This document shows positions 46,903-57,558 of a DNA stretch of 64,000 nucleotides, one piece after another. Within the stretch, counting starts at the first letter, position 1. Each line of letters opens with the position of its first letter. Position numbers and translations under genes: made by a program. Below the pieces are notes generated by a model that did no database searches, was not told where the DNA came from, and saw only the letters and a program-made list of their open reading frames with translations. Source of the DNA: Carnegiea gigantea (taxonomy: Eukaryota; Streptophyta; Magnoliopsida; Caryophyllales; Cactaceae); assembly GCA_029747015.1 (NCBI GenBank), contig JAKOGI010001338.1, positions 193,023 through 257,022 on the forward strand. The letters run 5' to 3'.

Positions 46903-47940
46903 ATGAGTGATAACAAAACCAAAGAATTTGTGATTGATAATCAATCACCCTACTACCTTCATCCCTCATATGCGCTTGGGGCGATCATTACCGCACTCAA
47001 ATTCGGTGGCAAGAATTATGAGTTGTTGGAGAAGGTCGGTCTAACTGCCTTAATGACAAAGAATAAAGTGGCATTCATTGATGGTACAATCTCTAAGCCG
47101 GAGATGAAAAAGGGAGCCTATTCGGCCGAGGCTAATACATGGATTATTGTAAACTCCATGATCACTTCATGGATTCTAAACGTTATAGACCCTAAACTAC
47201 ACGCAAGTATCGCTCACGCTGGCTCGGCTCAAGCCATATGGGAAAATATTCAGAAGAGATATGTAGTAACGAATGTGCCAAAAATTCATCAGTTAAAGAT
47301 CGATATTGCCTCTTGCAAGCAAGGCAAACTGGATGTGGTCGAGTTTTTCTCAAAGTTGATGGGACTTTGGAGTGAACTAGAAAATACTATAAAGTGCCCA
47401 ATTTGTACGTGTGAGGTCACAAGCAAGTATGCTAAGATGGCCGAGCAAGATCGGGTCCATCAATTTTTGATGGCCTTAGATGATGACGCATTTTCAAACG
47501 TTCGTTCTCAAATCCTTGCTTTGGATCCTCTCCTATTGCTTGAAAAAATATTTAGTATGGTTCAACAAGAAGAGAACCATAAGAGAGTGATGAGCAAACT
47601 GGATCATAAACATGAAAATGTAGTCGCTTTCGCCGTTACTCACTACAATAAAGGAGGACAAGTGAGTGGGGATTGGGTAAGTTGCAAGCATTGCGCCAAG
47701 GTCAAATGTGAGGATTCTAATTGTTTCGAGTTGGTAGCATATCCCATCGGGTAGAACACAAGCGGTGGACATAGCAGTCGCGGCCGGGGCAAAGGCGCTC
47801 GCGGCAGAGGTAGGAACAGTAGTGGCCACGGGCGTGGTGGCTACTCACTAAGAGAGCAGGTGAACTCGGCCCAGGTTTCAAATGGCAACAACAGAAAAAT
47901 CGAAGAAGGGCACGCAGTATTGTCCAAAATTTAGGACGAA
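46903..47940 (+). pseudogene. Copia gag
   Basis: An open frame of 283 codons starts at an ATG 60 bases after the primer site. It reads SPYYLHPSYALG, then WIIVNSMITSWILNVIDPKL, AIWENIQKRYVVTNVPKIHQ and QFLMALDDDAFSNVRSQIL, the UBN2-type gag of plant Copia. The knuckle CKHCAKVKCEDSNCFELV has Cys where His is expected. A TAG at 47752 ends it; an RGRG-rich tail continues in the same frame to about 47930. Confidence 0.85.
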
Positions 47941-47989
47941 CAGGTATAAAAAGTGCTAAGTCTCATTGAGACTCCAAAAGACAATCACG

Positions 47990-49080
47990 AACACTTATCG
48001 ATAACTGTGATTGGCTCTTGGATAGTGGTGCTTCATATCATATGATAGGATCCGTAAGGCTAAATGACATGTTGGTGTTACATGAGGGTTTTTTTTTGTG
48101 CCTAGCCTAAATTGCAACTTGATATCGATTGCACAATTAATTGAGGATCTTTGTTGTACTGTAAGATTCACTCATAAGTCATGTGTAGTACATGACCTTA
48201 CTACAAAGACACGGATTGGATCAGGTGAGCATAGAAAGGGGGCTAATTTCTACGAAGAAGGTGCGGCGACACAGGCTCAAGCAAACAAAGTTATAACTCA
48301 TGAACTATGGCATAGAAGATTGGGGCGTCCGTCAAATCAGACACTATCCAGTTTATCTAATATTATTTCAGGAATGGTTAGTAGTAGCAGTTGTCAAAAG
48401 GACTTGTGTGATGTGTGCTTAAATGCAAAACAGACTCAATTGCCTTTTAATATTAGTGAGAATAAAGCATTAAAACCATTTGATCTTATTCACTGCGACA
48501 TACTGCGACATATGGCGTGCTTATTTTGTCAAGTCCTTTTGTTGTGCAAGCTATTTCCTATCTGTCTTGGATGATGCTAGTCGTTGTGTTTGGGATATAC
48601 CTCATGAAGTGCAAGAGTAAAGCATCTCAATTAGTTAAACATTTTTGCGCTATGGTTCAAACCTAATTTAGTATAAAAGTTAGAACCATTAGGAGTCATA
48701 ATAGTAGCGAGTTTGTTTCCACTCCTATGAAAAAGTTTTATAAGGAGGAGGGAATATTTCATGAAACTAGTTGTGTTGATACGCCCCAATAAAATGGAAG
48801 GGTAGAGAGAAAACATCGCCATGTCTTGAATGTTGCAACGGCCCTTCGTTTTGAAGCCCATTTACCTAGTAAGTTTTGGGGAGAATATGTGTTAGCCGCA
48901 GCCCATCTTATTAAAAGAACACCCACTAACGTCCATGGCAAAACCCCCTATGAAGAATTATTTAAGACAAAGCCTTCTTATGATCACATTAGGGTGTTTG
49001 AGTGTTTGTGTTATGCACATGACAACAAAAGCAAAAGGATAAGTTTGGAGCACACAGTAAAAGATGCATATTTGTAGGGT
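47990..49080 (+). pseudogene. Copia protease and integrase
   Basis: Protease WLLDSGASYHM lies at about 48012-48044. Frame 48098-48574 gives the pre-integrase part (ELWHRRLGRPSNQT, CDVCLNAKQTQLPF, PFDLIHCD). After a shift come FLSVLDDASR-like pieces, SSEFVSTPMKKFYKEEGIFH, NGRVERKHRHVLNVATALRF and HLIKRTPTNVHGKTPYEELF. A TAG at about 48790 replaces Gln in the TPQQNG motif. Confidence 0.8.
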
Positions 49081-49790
49081 ATCCGGATGGTAAAAAGTGC
49101 TGGAAGCTATATGTTATTGAAATCGGGGATATATTTGTTAGCTGTGATGCGATATTTCATGAAGAAACTTACCCATTTGCATCCAAAGAAATTCAGAAAA
49201 TGGTGAATTAAGCCAATTGGAGCATCATTTGGGCTGGCATTCTAATGACAATCTAGGTGATTTCGGCCTTGGACACCACCCAGATATGTGCCAACTGAAC
49301 ACAGATCCAATGCGGCCTCAGCCCAGTGCAGCGCCGTCTGATGTAGCATCTGGGCCAGTCCAACACAATAATGGCAAACCTGGTGGATCCCAGATGCCCA
49401 ATCCATCTAATGATGGGCCACAAGATGTTGTTGGCAAGCGACATGCATCAGCAGTCACTGGGTTTAGCCGAATCACTCCAGGCCCAGGATGCTGTTCTAG
49501 CCCAAGACGTACAACCCAATAAACTTGGGGAGATTCTGGCATCAAGCGGAGCACCTTTTCTAGCCCAATAGATCCAGTTGTAGCCCAGGGATATGTCGAT
49601 AATGGCAAGCGTGCTTGGAAAACACCGAAGCATCTACAAGACTATGTTTGCTACACAGCTCAGTCTAAAGCACCCTCTTCCAGTGCAAGCACAGTCCAAA
49701 AAATATCTTCAGGTAATTCGTATCCCATAGCTAACTATGTTACATGAGATAATTGTTCTGATTCACATCAATATTATTTAGCTACTATCA
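49081..49790 (+). pseudogene. Copia spacer between integrase and RT
   Basis: GYPDGKKCWKLYVIEIGDIF and CDAIFHEETYPF close the integrase. The Pro/Ser/Gln-rich linker (49217-49620) is typical of this position and has several stops. Confidence 0.6.
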
Positions 49791-49794
49791 CCAA

Positions 49795-50640
49795 AATTGT
49801 GGAGTCTAGGTTTTTTCATGAAATTGTAAAAAATTCTAAGTGGCAGGATGCAATGGCCAAAGAAATTGAAGCCTTGGAACTAACCAGACTTGGTCCATTG
49901 TTGATTTATCTCAGGGATGCAAGCCTATTAATCGTAAATGGGCGTATAAGTTTAAGTACAACTCTGATGGGAGTATTGAGAGGTACAAAGCTTGCTTGGT
50001 GATTCATGGCGACAAGCAAATCGAAGGTTTTGATTATAATGAGAAATTTGCTCCAGTTGTAAAAATGACAAGTATACGTTGTTTTCTTTCTGTAGTAGCA
50101 GCAAAAGAATGGGATCTTCCTCAAATGGACGCCAATAATGCTTTTCTACGTGGGGACTTAGACGAGTAGGTTTATGTGACTCTGCCTCCTGGATTCAAGA
50201 CCACAAGTCCTACCAAAATTTGTTGGCTTCAGAAATCCTTATATGGCCTACAACAAGCACCTCAACAATGGTTTGCGAAGTTATCCTCCACGCGCTTATG
50301 GGTTTGTCTGATCTTATGCCGATTACTCTTTCTTCACATACATAAAGAGTAGTAAATTTATGGCTTTATTGGTTTATGTCGTTGATTTGGTACTAAAGGG
50401 GAATGATGATAATATATGTGCCGAGTTCAAAGCCTACCTTAATCGGTGTTTTTGCAGCAAAGATTTGGACCTACTCAAATATTTTTTAGGTATTGAAGTG
50501 GCCCGAAAAGAAAAGGGCCTATTCCTATGTTATGTCATTGAAATTGTTAAAGAGTGGAGGCTCCTTGGAGCGAAGCCAGCAGACTTTCCTATGGAGACTA
50601 ATCACAAATTGGGCTTAGCAACTGGGAAGTTACTTTAGGA
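49795..50640 (+). pseudogene. Copia reverse transcriptase
   Basis: Pieces are FFHEIVKNSKWQDAMAKEIE, INRKWAYKFKYNSDGSIERY, KACLVIHGDKQIEGFDYNEK, DLPQMDANNAFLRGDLDE and [18 protein letters not shown]. The catalytic site reads YVVD instead of YVDD (50375-50386). LKYFLGIEVARKEKGLFLC follows. Three or more frame changes break the domain. Confidence 0.8.
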
Positions 50641-51290
50641 TCCCACTCAGTCCCAGCGATTAGTGGGCTAACTTATCTATCTTACACTTACTTGGCCCGA
50701 GTTGAGCTATTTAGTTCATATTTTGTCCCAGTTTATGCAAGCGCCCCGGGAGACTCATATCGAAGCAGCTCGTCGAGTTCTCCGTTATGTCAAAGGTAAT
50801 CCGAGGCAAGGCATTCTCTCAAGGAGCGACTATGATTAAGAATTGTTGCTTTTTGTGATTCTAATTGGGGGGCATGTCCACTCACTCGAAAATCACTCAC
50901 TCGCTATTTTGTAACATTAAGAGGATGACCCATCTCGTGAAGGACAAAGAAGCAGACTATAGTGTCCCGCTCCTCAGCTGAAGCAGAATATCGTGCCATG
51001 GGTACAATTACTAGTGATTTGATCTGGGTTAAATCATTTTTAGCTTCCATGCGGGTTTTTATTCCCTATCCTATGCAATTATTTTGTGATAATCAAGCGG
51101 CGTTACATATTGCGAAAAATCTTGTGTTTCATAAAAGAACAAACCACATTGAGATGGACTGTCATTTTGCTCAGAAACGACTTCTATCAGGCAAATTGGT
51201 GACTCGATACATCTCTTTGAAGAGTTAAGTTATTGCCATATTTACTAAGGCTCTTCGCAAGCACCACTTTGTTTATCTACGATCCAAGTT
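50641..51290 (+). pseudogene. Copia RNase H
   Basis: ELSYLVHILSQFMQAPRETH, AARRVLRYVKGNPRQGI and, in frame 50962-51228, SRSSAEAEYRAMGTITSDLI, LFCDNQAALHIAKNLVFHKR and TNHIEMDCHF are clear. The tail reads KALRKHHFVYLRSKLGI just before the purine tract. Confidence 0.8.
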
Positions 51291-51318
51291 GGGCATCGTT
51301 AATTAGAATGCTCCCACT

Positions 51319-51328
51319 TGAGGGGGAG
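51319..51328 (+). promoter_or_regulatory. Polypurine tract
   Basis: TGAGGGGGAG directly before the 3' LTR start is the usual primer for plus-strand synthesis in Copia elements. Confidence 0.8.
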
Positions 51329-51601
51329 TGATAGAATAGAAAATATTCTACGAAAATATTGTGCAAAGATTTTATTTCCTTATGTGATAATCTTGTAGAT
51401 ATGATAATGTCCTTATGATGGTAGAATTGCATGCTTACCCAATCATGCGTTGCTTAGCTGCCAAGTAGTTTACGGTTAATGTAATAATCCTCCTACCCTC
51501 TTGTAATATATGGTGTGTGTTTGCATGGCCGATCAATGAAGAACAAAACCGAGACCATAGAAGCTCGGGTTCCTTGCTTATGATTATCTCATTTCTTTTC
51601 A
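51329..51601 (+). repeat. 3' LTR of the complete Copia element
   Basis: It matches the 5' LTR end to end from TGATAGAATAG to CATTTCTTTTCA, with a 10-base insertion near 51350. TATAT follows, matching the five bases before the 5' LTR. Confidence 0.88.
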
Positions 51602-51606
51602 TATAT

Positions 51607-52593
51607 CTCATCATCTCGTGCAATAAAAAAGAAATCTATTACATAAATATTATATAGTTCCCATAAATTCAGATCTAGGTAACTGGAAGAAATCTTGGTG
51701 GAAGGTAACTTCACCTCTAGTTGCTCTTAGGTTGTATATATCCGTTTTCTCCGGGAGGCTTTGTTAGAGCAAGGAAATTTAATCCCTCACACCCCCTAGA
51801 AAAGATGACTATATATCTAATCAGTATATTACACGATGATTAGCTAACCATCTAGAAGAGGGGACAGGCACAACAAATAGATGAATATAATAGAATAGTA
51901 TAAATTGAAATGACTCAAATATGAGGAATGAATTCCAACATAAAGTTAGATCACTCGATTAAGGATTATAGGCCCTGTTTGACATTTAGTTGTTAGCTGT
52001 TTGTATTAACGGTTAGCTGTAAGTTATTTGAATTGGTTGCTTGCATTAACTATTTTAATCAGGTATCTCAAGAAAAAGTGTTTGGTAAAACCACCTACTC
52101 TTGAAAATATTATTTGTTAGAGTTCCATTTATGTCCTTTCTCTACATTACTTATTAGTTGAACATGATTCTTTATTTAATGACCATTTTATTTTATTTTC
52201 AAAAAGAATTAAATTTGTGTCATATGTAAAAATTAATTTAATCCTTGGACCCTTATTTTTTTTAACTAGTGTTACATAATTTTTTATTCCTGATTTATCT
52301 TATTTTCATTTCAATTTATATGTATTCATCTGATGCCCACGCCTTACAACCTTATCTTTTTATTCAGTTGATGATTTTTTTGGTTGTGAATTGAAAGTTG
52401 TATATTTATCATTTATTTTAATCTTGTCAAGTATCTTTTTCTTTCCAATTTACATGTATCCTTTTTACTTTGATGTCGGCAAACACAATTGATTATAGTG
52501 ACATAGCTAGTTTTCAAATTAAGGGTATCGGGGTTAAACAAGCATGTAACAATTATCCATTGGCTGAATGGTTTTAGAAAATTTGTATAAAAC
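51607..52593. other. AT-rich intergenic stretch
   Basis: GGCCCTGTTTGACA at about 51970 resembles the start of some plant MITEs, but no inverted partner was found. No coding sequence is recognised. Confidence 0.45.
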
Positions 52594-53071
52594 TGTTACG
52601 AGAATTTCCTGTACCTTTTCGATGATGACGTAGGTTGAGAGCTCGGGCTTACATGATGGCACGTGCAGGTCAGCTGCCGGGCTCCTATCCTTGGATGAAC
52701 CTACACAAAAAGCACCCCCAGGTTGCGATCTGGAGAGCGCCTCTTCGATGGCCAAGTCAAAAGAGGGTCCACGAGAGATAAACACAGTAAGAAAGAGAGA
52801 CAGTTGGGTCTAATACATCAGAGTCTCAATCCCTTTCCCGAGGTGGGTAGGTGAGTATTTATAACTCCTGTAGGAAAGGGTAAGATGATAATTTTGTGCT
52901 GGAAAACCTCAAAAAAAGGGGCCTATCGTTCGTCTGTTCCATTTGGGCTTCTAATGGAAGCCCCAAAGGTCCCGTTTTAGGCCTACTTTGCCTAGTTGGG
53001 CCTGTTTTGCCACTGGGCAACCCTGGGCGATCAAGGAAGGTCATATTTTCTTGATCATTTTGCCCCTAACA
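52594..53071 (-). mobile_element. Probable Tat-type Gypsy solo LTR
   Basis: On the minus strand it starts TGTTAGGGGCAAAATGATC and ends TTCTCGTAACA, with inverted ends TGTTA/TAACA. It has a TATA-like ATAAATACTC, then GACTTGGCCATCGAAGAGG and a GGGGGTGC...GTGTAGG block, which recall the conserved leader of Tat/Ogre LTRs (TGACTTGAGCGTCGGAG, from memory). No matching target duplication was found and there is no internal domain, so the solo LTR call is tentative. Confidence 0.45.
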
Positions 53072-53269
53072 TTTTACGTGCACGCGGGCCCTCCTAGATA
53101 GTTAGGTGAAATGTGGAGTATTCTTGGTGTAATGGAGGTTGGTGGGTCTTCAGGGAATGAACTGTCCTTGGCTAGTTAGCCTCTCATGATCTTACACTTG
53201 TCTGTCGGGTAGTGTTGCTCTTCGGTTTTTGAGATTAGCTGGTGTTACGAAATTCCGTCGACCTTGGGG

Positions 53270-53276
53270 TATAAAG
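53270..53276 (+). promoter_or_regulatory. TATA-like box, small-gene copy A
   Basis: GGGGTATAAAGAGG lies about 110 bases before the A reading frame. Copies B and C have a similar box at a similar distance. Confidence 0.45.
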
Positions 53277-53382
53277 AGGAGCTGCCTTAGAACCCAGGTT
53301 TTCACGCTGCATTTAGATACACTTTATACTGAAGTATCTTCCTTTCTAATATGGAGTCCCCCGCTCATTGACAGCAGATGAG

Positions 53383-53742
53383 ATGGCGTTTCCTCCTAGT
53401 CTGCTACCGTCCAATTACGAAGAGTTATGCCCGGACTTTGTCCTTGCTGAGACGAAGGAGTATGCCCGAGATTACGAGGTTCCCAAGTTGTCCCAGGTGA
53501 TATTCCTGGCGATGCTCCTTAGTAATGTCGTGAAGCTCGGTGTCCCTCATGGGTGGATGATCGGGGTAATGGAGTCAGCCCTCAAGGAGTTGTGGTAGAG
53601 CGTCTTCCAAGCATGGGTAGGGCATAACAGGGGTAGGATCGTGGAGGCCTGCCAGTAAGAAGCATCCAGCAACTTGAAGGAGGAAGAAAGCTTTAGGTCA
53701 GACGACCAAACCTCCAGCTCCAGTGATGGCAGTAAGGAGTGA
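53383..53742 (+). pseudogene. Unrecognised small gene, tandem copy A
   Basis: I do not recognise this protein. The frame from ATG 53383 runs 119 codons to TGA with two internal stops (53596 and one after EACQ). It reads LLPSNYEELCPDFVLAETKE, YARDYEVPKLSQVIF and LAMLLSNVVKLGVPHGWM, and ends in an acidic, Ser-rich tail (KEEESFRSDDQTSSSSDG). Copies B and C align at LCP.F, the Lys/Ala-Arg-Asp block, PE..Q..F, AMLLN..VELG. There is no signal peptide or membrane segment. ATAATAAAAC near 53830 could be a polyadenylation signal. It could be a host gene family or part of a transposon. Confidence 0.5.
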
Positions 53743-54132
53743 AGTTCGGCTAGGAACGGCCTTTGGGACAGGTATTCTGTGTGTTTGTTTCTTCTTTTTT
53801 ATTTTTTTGGGTTGTACTCCGTAAGCATTTATAATAAAACAATGGCTTTCTTTATGGGAGCTTGGTCTTAGCCCTTGCATTTTTGCTTGTATTCATTGTC
53901 CATGCGGCCCAGTTATCGAGGCCACATTATATGATATTTGAGGCTCAACCCTCTGGTCCAGGATCTGAATGGGCGGCCTCATGGTCCTTCTCTAGGATAG
54001 GGAGACTTTGTGATGATGATATCTGTACCGGACACTAGGCAATCCATTGCCACTTGGTAAGAGCTGAGTGGTGCGTTGATGCGAGGCATCTTAGGAATGT
54101 GTGGCCCCCCTTTAGTCCCTTCTATTCCTCTC

Positions 54133-54139
54133 TATAAAG
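54133..54139 (+). promoter_or_regulatory. TATA-like box, small-gene copy B
   Basis: CTCTCTATAAAGG lies 143 bases before the B start codon. A GA microsatellite (about 54192-54210) sits in the leader. Confidence 0.45.
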
Positions 54140-54281
54140 GCAAAGCTGGCATCCCTACGGAAGATCACTTGAAAGTGCTCTCAAATCTTTTGAGAGAGAG
54201 AGAGAGATAAGAGTTGTAGAGAGAGAGTCACGATTTACCATCCTCACCAAAGCCTTTTCCCCCTTCTATGATACCGAAGAA

Positions 54282-54690
54282 ATGGCTGATCATGTCAGGA
54301 AAACCTTCACGTGGCATTGGAGGAGTGCCTCGCGCCCCCTTTGTGCACTTCCCGAGGACTATCGGGACCTATGTCCACGCTTCACTTTTTCCGATGCGGA
54401 GAAAACAGCACGTGACTTCAAACTTCCCGAAATGGTCTAGGCCACCTTTTATGCCATGCTACTTAATGATGTTGTAGAACTGGGCCTAGCAGACAGGTTT
54501 ATGGCCGCGGACTTGAGGGCGACCCTTGAAGGCTTATGATGGACCTCTTTTGAGTCTTGGATAAATGTCGATAGGCTCGGCCTTCTGGAGGAGCAGCTTC
54601 ACCAGCGGACTCCCCTGAGGGTGCTCCCGGGACCGTGGATGGCCAGGAAGAAAGCTCAGGTTCAAATGATCCCCACCCCCTTCTAGTGAT
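54282..54690 (+). pseudogene. Unrecognised small gene, tandem copy B
   Basis: ATG 54282 opens MADHVRKTFTWHWR, then LPEDYRDLCPRFTFSDAEK, TARDFKLPEMV, a TAG where copy A has Gln, ATFYAMLLNDVVELGLADRF and LRATLEGL, then TGA and WTSFESW. A shift restores an acidic Ser-rich tail (DGQEESSGSNDPH). It has stops at different places from copy A, so the two decayed separately. ATAATAAAATG near 54788 may be a polyadenylation signal. Conserved blocks suggest that the family once coded for a protein of about 120-140 residues. Confidence 0.5.
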
Positions 54691-55155
54691 GGAGAGTATT
54701 GTTGGACTTTTCAAAATCTTTCCTTGTTTTATGCGTGGTATTGTGTTTTCCTCCTTGTGAGGCATATCTGTAATCGCTGGTGTTTGATAATAAAATGTTT
54801 CCCCTCTATGTTAGGGTTTGATTTCTCCGTGAGTATTTTATATTTCATTCTTATGGCAGTCAAATATGGCCATAACGTGTATCCCGAACCTATCAGGCCC
54901 TCGGCTCCCAAGGGAGATCGGAGGATAGATCCCGTTTCCCATACCCTGCGGGCGATCTCATTAATTGGCCTTGGGGTCAGGGACTTGCGGTGGTCGGCCT
55001 ACAGTCAGTCCTCTGGGCTGTGATCTATCCTTGGAACTTTAGGGACGCCTTGAACAATCTCTAGGATGCAGGAGCCACGTGGCGAGGATAAAGCGGCTCC
55101 TTGGTTTTGCTGTCTCTTTAGAAAATGTGCTGTTCTTTGGCATACCACCTCCCTC

Positions 55156-55161
55156 TATAAA
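55156..55161 (+). promoter_or_regulatory. TATA-like box, small-gene copy C
   Basis: CCCTCTATAAACG lies about 103 bases before the C start codon. The CTCTATAAA context matches copy B. Confidence 0.45.
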
Positions 55162-55263
55162 CGTGGGGTGAAACCTTCTGGGAAGCATCACTTAACCAGT
55201 CTTCTCAACCTTTGTAGTAAGAGAAAGAACTACAGCGGTAGAGAGAGAGATATAGGACCTGAC

Positions 55264-55576
55264 ATGTTTCCCAACTTCTTCAGCACCGAGTAGGTGGCGC
55301 AGTACGTTAGGGAAAACTTCCTTTGGTCCTTGAGGGAACCCTCTATTCTCCGACCTAGTTTACTTCCTAAGAAGCACCACAGTCTTTGCCTTAACTTCAA
55401 CCTTCTCATGGCAATGTGATACACTCATAATTCCCGTATTCCTGAGATGACGCAGTCCATTTTTTTATGCCATGGTGCTCAACGAAGCCGCAGAGCTTTC
55501 ACTTTCGAGCAGGATCGTGATTGAGGCCCAGCTCCCTTGGCATGGCCTCTCTGCTGAGTGGCTCAATCTGGTCTAG
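55264..55576 (+). pseudogene. Unrecognised small gene, tandem copy C
   Basis: ATG 55264 reads MFPNFFSTE then TAG, VAQYVRENFLWSLREP, LLPKKHHSLCLNFNLL, stop, RIPEMTQSIF. After a frameshift in a T run near 55459 it reads FYAMVLNEAAELSLSSRI and ends WLNLV-TAG. The spacing of Trp, Arg, LCL.F, PEM.Q and FYAM.LN..EL matches copy B. It is the most decayed copy. Confidence 0.45.
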
Positions 55577-57165
55577 TTTTTTGACACGCAATTGATTTGA
55601 AAAATGAGTCGTGCTTTTATGCTAGTTCTAACTCTGAATTCTGGCCTAGACATGACCTACTATCAGGATTCGAATCTATTGACCCAATTTCAAAAGTTAT
55701 AAGAGGGAAAATAAGGAAAAAAACATTCAACCTTAGCTAACAGAGGCACCAGTGAATTTCAGAAAAAACTTACAAATCAATTATACTCTTTGAAGTGCAC
55801 TGATACATATAGGGGCAAATCAGAAATGACACCAAAAGTAACTATTAATTAGCTTCAAAAATTTTTTCAAAAGGCCCTCGAGTAATCCCTAATGTTGAAG
55901 ACATCTTGGCTCCATAGTCTTGAGTCCAAGATCTAGAATCGGTGGTGATGGTACGGTGACGTAATGAGCTACATCATATCACTACTCGCCATCACTGACG
56001 GCTGCTAATAATCAACACCGGATATCAAAACTTAATTATACCATCACACAATCATCCACCACATTAGAATTATTCATTCATATAAAATCAAAATGCAATG
56101 TTCACCAAAAGAGAGTAAAAAGATAAATAATTCAAAGTATTACAGTGGTGGAGATGAAACTAATTAAAGATTATACCTTTACCAAACTACAATCAACTAA
56201 ACTAAATGAAAAGAAATAAAGAGAAAGGGAAGAAGGTTGTAAAACGCACCCTCGGAATAATCCACTTGAATCTTCTTGGGACTCAGTGGAGTGACGCTTT
56301 CTTGAACTGATGATTGATTTCACTTATTAAACCCTAGCACCTTCTCTTAGGAAAGTGGCCCTAAAGCTCTCCTTCGTATTTTCTAATACCTTGTTTGTGA
56401 CTTCCAATGATTAGGACCTCTTAACCAAAGGATCAGCCCCGTTTATATAGTAGTTAAGGAGACTGTGAATCAATCTAGGAAAAGAAAACCTATTTTTGCT
56501 CCTACTAGGCTTAATTTAAACAGGTTGCCTTAATAAACTAGAATTCTAATTAATTAATCAAAAGAAATTAATCCAATTAGTACTCTACTTAGTCAGACAT
56601 GAAAAGCTAACTTTATTAACGGTTTGTTTAATAAGCCTAATTAGAATAGGACTTGGTAAAGTAAAAAAAAGAAATTTTGACTGAGAGCCCCATCATGTTC
56701 CCTTCATGTGGGAACTGATCGGGGTTTTGCCAGTCTCTTTTGCGCGGACCTCCTTAGTTTATTACTAGAGTCGATTTTTTAATCTTAGTACTCTCTCAAG
56801 GCCCCGAAAGTGCAAGTTGGGGTATTATTTTCATCATCGGGCTATTAGAAATATGATGTCATTTTTAGGCATTTACAGTTAGCTCCCCACTTTGGCCGAA
56901 TTGGAGTGCAACGAAGGTCAAAGTAATGGCCTTCACTTGAAGTTATATGTATGGTTATAGAATCCAAGCCTGGTCACTAAGGGTCCTGAAACTTGGCGCG
57001 TGCAAACATTCACCGTGGCGGTGGCCAATGATATAGAAATTGTTATCTTCTTGTTTTTTGTCTTTTGTTTATTTGCATTTAACCCCTTGCAAGGAGAATT
57101 TGCCCATATGAATGGTGGGAAAACCCGGTTGGGTTCCCCTTTGGTCTCTTCCTCCTTGCTTTGGC
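55577..57165. other. Intergenic, nothing coding recognised
   Basis: Mixed AT-rich DNA. An ACATCATATCACTACTCGCC region near 55960 and a CCCGTTTATATAGTAG near 56440 may be parts of an old element on either strand. No domain is seen. Confidence 0.4.
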
Positions 57166-57173
57166 TATAAATA
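57166..57173 (+). promoter_or_regulatory. TATA-like box before the PMD-type gene
   Basis: GGCTATAAATAGC is a near-consensus plant TATA box 120 bases before the ATG at 57289. Confidence 0.5.
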
Positions 57174-57558
57174 GCATGCTTGTGGAGTATTCACTTCATC
57201 CCTTAATCATGCTACTCCTCGTACTCTCATTCTCCTTTGCTTTCTTTTGCTTTCCTTTCATTATTTTGATCAACAAGTGCTCTTAAATATGAGCTCGAGA
57301 AGGGCTCATCTTCCTCACTAATCCAGATAAGAAAGGCTTACTCAAGATTTCTTTATCGAAAGGGAATACAGACCTGTTGAAGCTTGTGATGGAGTTGATC
57401 TTCTAGTGGAGATCGGACGCCATGCCTCAAGTCAAACTGCTACCAAAAAGGTGAATGTTCTTCTTTTACGTTCTCTTGTTTCTTTTGTTCATCATGTCTA
57501 ATTTTATTCCTCTTTTCAGGATGACCTTATCAAGGGTAGAGGTGTAGTAATTCTATGG

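Larger units (their letters stand above)
46581..51601 (+). mobile_element. Structurally complete Ty1/Copia retrotransposon
   Basis: Two LTRs (46581-46843 and 51329-51601) enclose a primer-site-like TAGTATTAGAGC, gag, protease, integrase, RT, RNase H and a polypurine tract. TATAT flanks both ends (46576-46580 and 51602-51606). Total length is 5,021 bp. The LTRs differ by very roughly a tenth of sites by eye plus a 10-base indel, so the insertion is not young. Stops, shifts and a lost RT aspartate make it inactive. Confidence 0.9.

Noticed and set aside
49217..49633. Several overlapping frames of 60-100 codons on both strands
   Set aside because: They are shadows of the Pro/Ser/Gln-rich Copia linker.
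51965..52310. Possible MITE starting GGCCCTGTTTGACA
   Set aside because: No inverted partner end or target duplication could be found.
54724..55023. 99-codon plus-strand frame
   Set aside because: It lies in the presumed 3' region of small-gene copy B, does not match the conserved blocks of the family, and has no domain.
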